Assembly (NCBI GenBank): GCA_003427395.1
Contig: BFEA01000035.1
Span: 128,722 to 163,625, forward strand
Reading direction: 5' to 3'
DNA from: Chara braunii
Lineage: Eukaryota; Streptophyta; Charophyceae; Charales; Characeae
Length of the DNA: 34,904 nt
Made by a program: the position numbers and the translations under genes. The notes under the pieces were generated by a model that was given only the letters and a program-made list of their open reading frames with translations, had not been told where the DNA came from and made no database searches. How positions within the stretch are numbered: position 1 is the first letter of the stretch; the number at the start of each line of letters is the position of its first letter. This document shows positions 29,536-34,904 of the stretch, piece after piece.

Positions 29536-30475
29536 CTGCAGATTTTTCTAGAAGTGAGACATTTTCGAAGGACAAAAACAAGAAACTTCGTCGGCCAGGT
29601 TCATCTACCTCAAATAAACAAAAGAAGACAATTAATTTGATCAGTCACCCGAGTCAACACAATCTTGAACATAAAAGATTTCAATAGAATGGAACAAAAA
29701 AAAATAATTTCACTTTCTCCTATCTAATGTGGCTGTTGTTCTGTTTATTCTGTGTGATGACATCCTATATTAGTATAGGTACCGCATCCCAGGCCAGCGT
29801 GATCACCAACAACACACGAGTGAGTACACAGGCACACAACACAGCTCACGACAACAGGTAAGTCCTCCAACAAACAAAACATCAATAGTTAGTGTCTTCC
29901 TTTCCGACGGTGTGTCTTCGGAAGTCCGGTGTGATCACACACTCGATCTGACATCCAGCACCACAGTCACGTCAGTCTTCTAACCGTTCCGCCCTCATCG
30001 TCAAAGTGTATCTTCCCACTTAGGCACATTCGTGCTTGCCACATGTCATCCCTGGCATGCCAACACAACAACTCATCGAGTCTGCCACGTCAACACATTA
30101 GTCCAGTCATCATCATCAGTGGGGGTACACGTCAGCAGCATATGCCTTGATCGTCTACGTCGGCCAGCCTGATCTCCTGGAGCGATACCAGCACGTCGCC
30201 AGTCAATCATACAATTCCACGTCAACCAGGCAATGGAACACCACGTCAGACAACGCCACGTCAGCCTGGAGCTCCTCACCACGATAGACGAGTGGTGAGT
30301 CAGCACTACCACGCCAGCGTTCCTCAATAATCACTGGCCACGTCAGCAATGTATCCCGATCACAAATGCGATCGATCGGGACCTGGATCGCAATGTGATC
30401 CTTACTGGGACATTCCTTGTCGGGATACCGATGCCATGTCAGCACCTGACGTGCGTTCTCAAGCGCTGTCCCTTG
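29536..30475 (-). other. Element D leader / LTR-side region rich in TGACGTGG
   Basis: No coding region. In element orientation it lies between the conserved LTR block (30476-31323) and gag. It contains CCACGTCA (plus strand) at 30085, 30217, 30241, 30256 and 30338, and AT-rich sequence near 29560-29760. A T-rich run lies at 29698-29706. This stretch is absent next to the left LTR copy, so either the left copy is truncated or this is leader sequence. No convincing primer-binding site was found. Confidence 0.45.
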
Positions 30476-30826
30476 AAGGAGAGAGGAGGGAGATTAGACT
30501 TAGAAGAATAAAAGACAATGCCCACTTCTGCTTCGGGCTCCCTCCTCCATCACCACCTCAATAATCAATAATCTGAACTCGCATTTGAAGTTCTATCACA
30601 ATGTGCCACGTGGCACGTCAATCAGTCCTCATCAGCGAGCTGGAGCAATGTCGACATCAAGATAACCAGGTACGTATCCACTATCGCCCCACAATCATGA
30701 TCTCCTCCCAAATGTCGTCGAAATAGAACAGCAATACCAGTCGCGTAGCCTCGCCACGTCAACAATAATAATATACGTGGCAGCGGCCACGTCAGCGGCG
30801 GCGCGTGGCAACTGCCACGTCAGCAT
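30085..30826 (-). promoter_or_regulatory. Cluster of TGACGTGG bZIP-type boxes
   Basis: Eight exact TGACGTGG boxes (minus strand) plus a palindromic G-box GCCACGTGGC near 30605 occur within about 740 bases. The box joins a C-box half (TGACG) and a G-box half (CGTGG), a known binding site for plant bZIP factors. All copies have the same orientation, pointing along element D. Use as an LTR enhancer is inferred. Confidence 0.5.
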
Positions 30827-31323
30827 GCCCAGAAGACAACTGCAAGCCAGCCACCATGCCGAGCCAGCAAAGCGTCGCCGTAGTTCGCCAGTTGCCAGCG
30901 TAGAGCCAGCGTCCAGCCAACGTCGCAGCGTCGCGCTAGCGTCGTTGTCAACGTATGAAATCAGCATTGACACAAGACAGAATGTTTCTTGAAGCCAGGA
31001 GGTCAACGCTTATGTAGCGTTGACGCGGGGTCTGGACCCTAGGTGCTGCATCCCTCAGCCGTCGAGATCTCAACGCAAATGACGGCCCAGATTGGCCTGT
31101 AACAAAATTCCCTGTCACCTTGATGCTGTCTGGGTACCTGCGCACATCGAGTGTATCTGACCAAGGGCCTGAGCGCAGTACCTTTGACCTGACAGTTGAC
31201 TTGGACCCTTGACTTTCCAGGGGGCAGTGCGTGGTCGCACTGCCTGGCGCAGGCTGTGTTCGGTCTGTGTAGTCTGGGCGCAGTTTCGGGCCCCTAGTCT
31301 GCGTCAGAACACGGGTAACTACA
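30476..31323 (-). repeat. Element D 5' LTR
   Basis: It matches 21641-22498 with mostly transition differences. It starts on the minus strand with TGTAGTTACCCG at 31323, and the plus-strand sequence immediately right of it returns to element C gag. It contains CCACGTCA boxes and the G-box shared with the other copy. Confidence 0.85.
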
Positions 31324-32550
31324 ACAGCGCTTGACATGGGTGATTGTCAACGAAAGGGACCAGCAAACTGGTACCAGCTGCAAGAACGCCGCCACAGCAG
31401 GCAGCGGACCTAGTACCAGCCAGTCGTCGACAAGACAGCTGGAGCAGCGGATTGACCATGTAGTCGCCACGATCGACGTCCTTGGCACATTCATGGGACC
31501 AATGACGATCAGCGAGCAGCTCACAACGCTAAAGGTCGACGTTCGCACACTGCAGCAGCGTCCAGCCAGCAGCAGTAACTCGCATCCGTACAAGATGCCG
31601 ACCTTTCGAATTGACAAGTTCGATGACTACACCATGACTGACCCGCTTGCTTGGTGACAAGGGTTCACCACGAAGCTAGGACTTCACGAAGTACCCAAGC
31701 GACTTAAGATTGGAGCGCTCTACCTTAATACCACAGGTGCATGCTAAATCTGGGCTCAACGACCTGGCGGTCAAGGAGGGCGTCAAGGTGGAGAACCTGC
31801 AAACCAAGATGGATTGGGACGTCATCGAGGCCTTATGGAAAGCACGATTTATCGTACAAGACACCAAGGCGAAAGGCATCAACCAAGTATTCCAGATGTT
31901 CCATGGAAGTTAGCCCACACACGATTGGTTGACCGAATGGCAAAAGATAGTTGCCATTCCGGACATGAACTTGCCATTCGAACACATTCGACGCGAGTTC
32001 TTCAAACGATTGGTAGACTCCTTGACTCAAGCCCTTGGACAAGTGGAGTGCGACAAATTCAACTCGATCATGACGTGAGATCGCTCCATTATCCAAACAA
32101 ATCGGCGTGCCGCTAATGAAAAGCAAGGGCAGCTGAACTTTATGGAGAAAGGCAAGCGGCAACGGATGCAGCCCGTTGCTGCAGTCCAACCAAGTGGACC
32201 CAGTCATGACCCGGCATCAACTTCAGCGTCAAGTGAAGGAGACCAAGTCAATGCCCTCCCGCCGCGGGGCACCAACTCAAGAAAAAAAAAGGCAACATCC
32301 GCGTCAACGTCAGGAGCTGGACAGCCGAGCCAGCCTTGGACAAAGTTTAAACTCACAGAGGAACAATTCAAACTCCAACAAAAGTGCGGTTGCTGTTTTG
32401 GTGTAGTAGCACAAAGCACATCCCCACCGCCCCGACAAGGGCAAGGAGGATGTTCGGCCCACAGGAAGTGAGGCGGCTCCACTTCCAATTCACTGGACAC
32501 GGTTGCCTTGCTGGTAACCTCCTACACATCCGGGAAGCATGCGGATGTCG
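31324..32550 (+). pseudogene. Element C gag, capsid and zinc-knuckle part
   Basis: This continues element C gag right of element D. The frame 31331-31657 ends with a coiled coil, then Lys-Met-Pro-Thr-Phe-Arg-Ile-Asp-Lys-Phe-Asp and Asp-Pro-Leu-Ala-Trp, the start of the capsid domain, at a TGA in place of the second Trp. The domain continues in shifted frames (31710-31913, then Asp-Trp-Leu-Thr-Glu-Trp near 31925) to a basic linker (32142-32330). Near 32385-32445 a Cys-rich segment resembles a zinc knuckle but has lost its spacing through small indels. No complete gag could be made. Confidence 0.7.
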
Positions 32551-32914
32551 CAAGTTCGTGCACTACGTTTGACGACTATGTTGTCCAGGTGGTCCCTCCG
32601 TTGGACCTACCCCTCCTCGTGCAAGACTATCCGACTTATTCGTCGTCATTACTACCGTTTGGGATTCGTCAGTTCGGCCGAGACTTGAGAACCTCAACCC
32701 ATTGACTATGGAAGATTTCCAATAGTTGCCTCTTCCCCCGTCCGGTTCCTTGTCGAAACCGCATTGCAACGCTTTGATTGCAGATTTGCGCAAGTATTTG
32801 CACGCTGCAATACCAGCTCCGTTGACGGAAGATGGAGTAGCGGTTGTTGACCTTCGCAAGTCCCTTGCGAAGATTGACCACAAGTACGCCACGCAACGGT
32901 AAGATGACATCGAC
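32551..32914 (+). other. Element C gag-protease linker, non-coding now
   Basis: No open frame of interest. By position it corresponds to the variable linker between the zinc knuckle and protease. Part of one frame reads an acidic Leu-rich segment (32755-32905), but it is broken. Confidence 0.4.
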
Positions 32915-33767
32915 GTGCCATTACTTTATATCTGCATTCAGATCGGGAAGGCGACCTGCAGCGCCTTGATCGATTGTGGAGCTACTCGCAATTACATCAG
33001 CCAAGACTTCATGGTGTGCGCCGGCCTCGGGCCGCATGTTCGAAGGAAGTCGCAGCCCACACAAGTTATGTGGGCCAACAGTCACACACACAAGTCAATT
33101 GACCGGTGCATTGAAGCGGTGCCTGTGTACTTTGCCACGCACGCACGCGAGGTTGTCCTTCGACATCTTGGACACCAAGTTCGACATGATCTTGGGCATG
33201 TTGTGGCTGCGAAGTGAGGACCACCCGATGAACTTCTATCGCCGCACCGTTAACGTTTGTGATCAGAACATCATGTTAGTCCCATGCACGGTTCCTCCAC
33301 CTCACCCTTCGATTGGTTGTCACGTGGTTTCCGCAGTGAGCATTCGCAACTCCATCGCATGGCACGACGTTCAAGAAATGGGCCTTTGTGTTCTTGCATT
33401 CCCCCCTCCATCGGACGAGCCAACATCGGAAGTACCACTGGATCCACGAATCGTACAGCTTCTCGACTCCTTTGGGGACGTCTTCGAAGCCTCTTCCGGA
33501 ATCACACTGGATCGATCTAATCGCCACGAGATCATCCTCGAGGAAATGGGCCTTTGTGTTCTTGCATGCCCTCCCTCCACCGGACGAGCCAACATCGAAA
33601 GTACCACCGGATCTAGGAATCGTACCGCTTCTAGACTCCTTCGAGGACGTCTTCAAAACCCCCTCCAGAATCGTACCGGATCGACCTATTCACCACGTGA
33701 TCATCCTCTGGAACTAGGCCATACCTCCTCGCAATTGTATCTACCGCATGAGCGAGGAGGAACTTGA
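32915..33767 (+). pseudogene. Element C aspartic protease and duplicated linker
   Basis: The protease start lies in frame 32915-33217: Ala-Leu-Ile-Asp-Cys-Gly-Ala-Thr-Arg-Asn-Tyr-Ile-Ser, catalytic Asp near 32968. A shift near 33160 moves the domain to the frame of 32976-33767, which carries the second signature Met-Ile-Leu-Gly-Met (near 33190). The linker to RT is duplicated in tandem (33375-33712). As in element A, the residue after the catalytic Asp is Cys. Confidence 0.8.
33375..33712 (+). repeat. 168-bp tandem duplication in element C linker
   Basis: Two copies, 33375-33542 and 33543-33712, each start GAAATGGGCCTTTGTGTTCT. The unit is 56 codons, so the duplication kept frame. The copies differ by scattered transitions, and a small length change in the second puts it out of frame. 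Confidence 0.9.
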
Positions 33768-34560
33768 GGTACTCCGTACGCAACTCCATGAGCTCATTGC
33801 TAAAGGCTGGATTCACCCTAGTTGCGCGCCCTACGGTGCATCCGTTCTCTTTGTCCGAAAGAAGAACAAGAACTTGCAACTCTGCATTGACTACCGCAAG
33901 CTTAATGCTCAAACCGTTAAGAATGCCAGCCCACTCCCACGCATCGACGAGCATCTCGAACTCTTGGAAGGCGCCATGTACTTCTCGAAAATGGACCACA
34001 AATCTGATTACCACCAAATCGAGATCCATCCGCGAGACCATTACAAGATCGCATTCAAGACGTCGTATGGGCACTTCAAGTGGGTCGTAATGCCATTCAG
34101 CCTCACGAATGCCCCACTTTCCAAGCGACACGACGACAAAATTTCAAAACACGTTGGACCGGTTTGTGCTTATCTACCTCGACGACATCTTGGTTTATAG
34201 TCGGACCTTTGACGAGCATCTCAAGCACCTACGCAAAATTTTGGAAAGGTTACATACGACCAAGTACAAGGCCAATCGAGGCAAGTGCGAGTTTGTGCAA
34301 AAAGAGGTTGAGTACTTGGGTCACGTTGTGACGCCGCAAGGCATCCGTCCGTTCGCCGACAAAATTCAGGCCATCCAAGATTGGTTGGAACCCACCAACA
34401 CCACGAAGGTTCGCTCCTTCATGGGATTGGGCGGGTACTACCAACGCTTCATTCATGATATGCGCGGATCACCGCACCTTTGTCACAACTTCAGTCCCCG
34501 AAGCTGCGCTTCCATTTCACCGGTGAAGTACACAATGCGTTCCATAAGCTTAAGATGACG
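33748..34560 (+). pseudogene. Element C reverse transcriptase
   Basis: The frame 33748-34110 encodes RT fingers and palm: Gly-Trp-Ile-His-Pro-Ser, Val-Leu-Phe-Val-Arg-Lys-Lys, Cys-Ile-Asp-Tyr-Arg-Lys-Leu-Asn, motif A Ser-Lys-Met-Asp and Met-Pro-Phe-Ser-Leu-Thr-Asn-Ala-Pro. A frameshift near 34115 leads to 34109-34558, with Ile-Tyr-Leu-Asp-Asp-Ile-Leu (about 34172-34192) and a thumb with Tyr-Leu-Gly-His and Phe-Met-Gly-Leu-Gly-Gly-Tyr-Tyr. Both catalytic motifs are present but in different frames. A second shift near 34470 leads to RNase H. Confidence 0.85.
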
Positions 34561-34797
34561 ATGCTCATGGCTCCCATTTTCAGCATCCACGACCCCACCT
34601 TGCCTACGAGAGTGACTACGAACACTTCTGGCTATGACATTGGTGCAGTATTGGAGCAGCACGACAGTGTAGATTGGCATCCGATTGAGTACTTCAGCCA
34701 AAAGGTGGCCCCCATCAACTCGCTTGATTATGCGAGGTCCCTTACCTCGTTTTTGGCCTGGTTGAGGACGGCCAGGTCGGCCCTCCGATTTCTATGA
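34470..34797 (+). pseudogene. Element C RNase H N-terminal part
   Basis: The frame 34480-34797 has Thr-Thr-Asn-Thr-Ser-Gly-Tyr-Asp-Ile-Gly-Ala-Val-Leu-Glu-Gln, the start of RNase H. The first catalytic Asp is replaced by Asn, as in element A, a single G-to-A change. The similarity ends near Lys-Val-Ala-Pro (34710) in a Leu/Ala/Arg-rich tail, stop at 34795. The rest of RNase H and integrase are absent from the window. Confidence 0.75.
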
Positions 34798-34813
34798 GAC
34801 ATATGGCATGGGT

Positions 34814-34814
<1 letters not shown>

Positions 34815-34904
<90 letters not shown>
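34815..34904. repeat. (AG)n microsatellite to the window end
   Basis: Ninety bases of pure AG dinucleotide reach the last base of the window. The true tract length is unknown. It probably marks a contig end caused by the repeat. Confidence 0.97.

Larger units (their letters stand above)
21595..31323 (-). mobile_element. Element D: nested minus-strand Ty3/gypsy retrotransposon
   Basis: The element interrupts element C gag. It has long direct repeats at both ends (21641-22498 and 30476-31323), a polypurine tract next to the left copy, and between them on the minus strand gag, protease, RT, RNase H, integrase and chromodomain in that order. Its LTR starts TGCAGTAACCCG (left copy, from 22498) and TGTAGTTACCCG (right copy, from 31323). 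An exact target duplication could not be fixed. It contains two later insertions (24063-25369 and 26601-26788) and many stops and frameshifts. Confidence 0.8.

Overview
This looks like repeat-rich nuclear DNA of a plant or charophyte alga. I could not recognise a single intact host gene. The main content is decayed, nested Ty3/gypsy (chromovirus-like) retrotransposons. The gag style (coiled-coil N terminus, RGG-rich linker, one CCHC knuckle), the long TGACGTGG-rich LTRs and the long GA tracts remind me of scaffolds from Chara braunii or a relative. That is recall, not proof; a search would settle it.

Layout. (1) 1-6341, plus strand, element A: gag (1306-3000), protease/RT/RNase H (2961-4451), integrase and chromodomain (4452-6060), a polypurine tract and the first ~130 bp of its 3' LTR. 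There it is fused tail-to-tail to (2) 6342-10373, minus strand, element B: gag, protease, RT, RNase H and the start of integrase, with a possible 5' LTR to ~10713. (3) 10714-20947: no convincing gene, but many structured sequences. These are a foldback, compact hairpins, a TATA box followed by an array of hairpins with a conserved loop and covarying stems (14752-15223), a hairpin-forming tandem repeat (15520-16253), a non-autonomous hAT element with an exact 8-bp target duplication (16888-17660), a 117-bp mitochondrial atp1 fragment (17686-17802), a hammerhead ribozyme motif (17870-17930), simple repeats and an ATTAG/CTAAT-rich tract. (4) 20948-34797, plus strand, element C: its gag is cut in two (20948-21594 and 31324-32550) by (5) a 9.7-kb minus-strand element D (21595-31323). 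D is bounded by a direct LTR repeat of ~850 bp and itself carries a solo LTR of the element A family (24063-25369) and a 188-bp TTAA-flanked inverted-repeat element (26601-26788). (6) The window stops inside a 90-bp GA repeat, probably a contig end.

History. At least five layers of insertion can be ordered: element C, then element D, then the solo LTR and the 188-bp element inside D. All four gypsy elements are dead. Most premature stops sit where the family has Gln or Trp (CAG to TAG, TGG to TGA). Several catalytic residues are lost by G-to-A changes (RNase H Asp to Asn in A and C, integrase Glu to Lys in D), and the two LTR copies of D differ almost only by transitions. This is what deamination of methylated cytosine in silenced transposons would leave. 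Coordinates of decayed domains are approximate where frameshifts occur.
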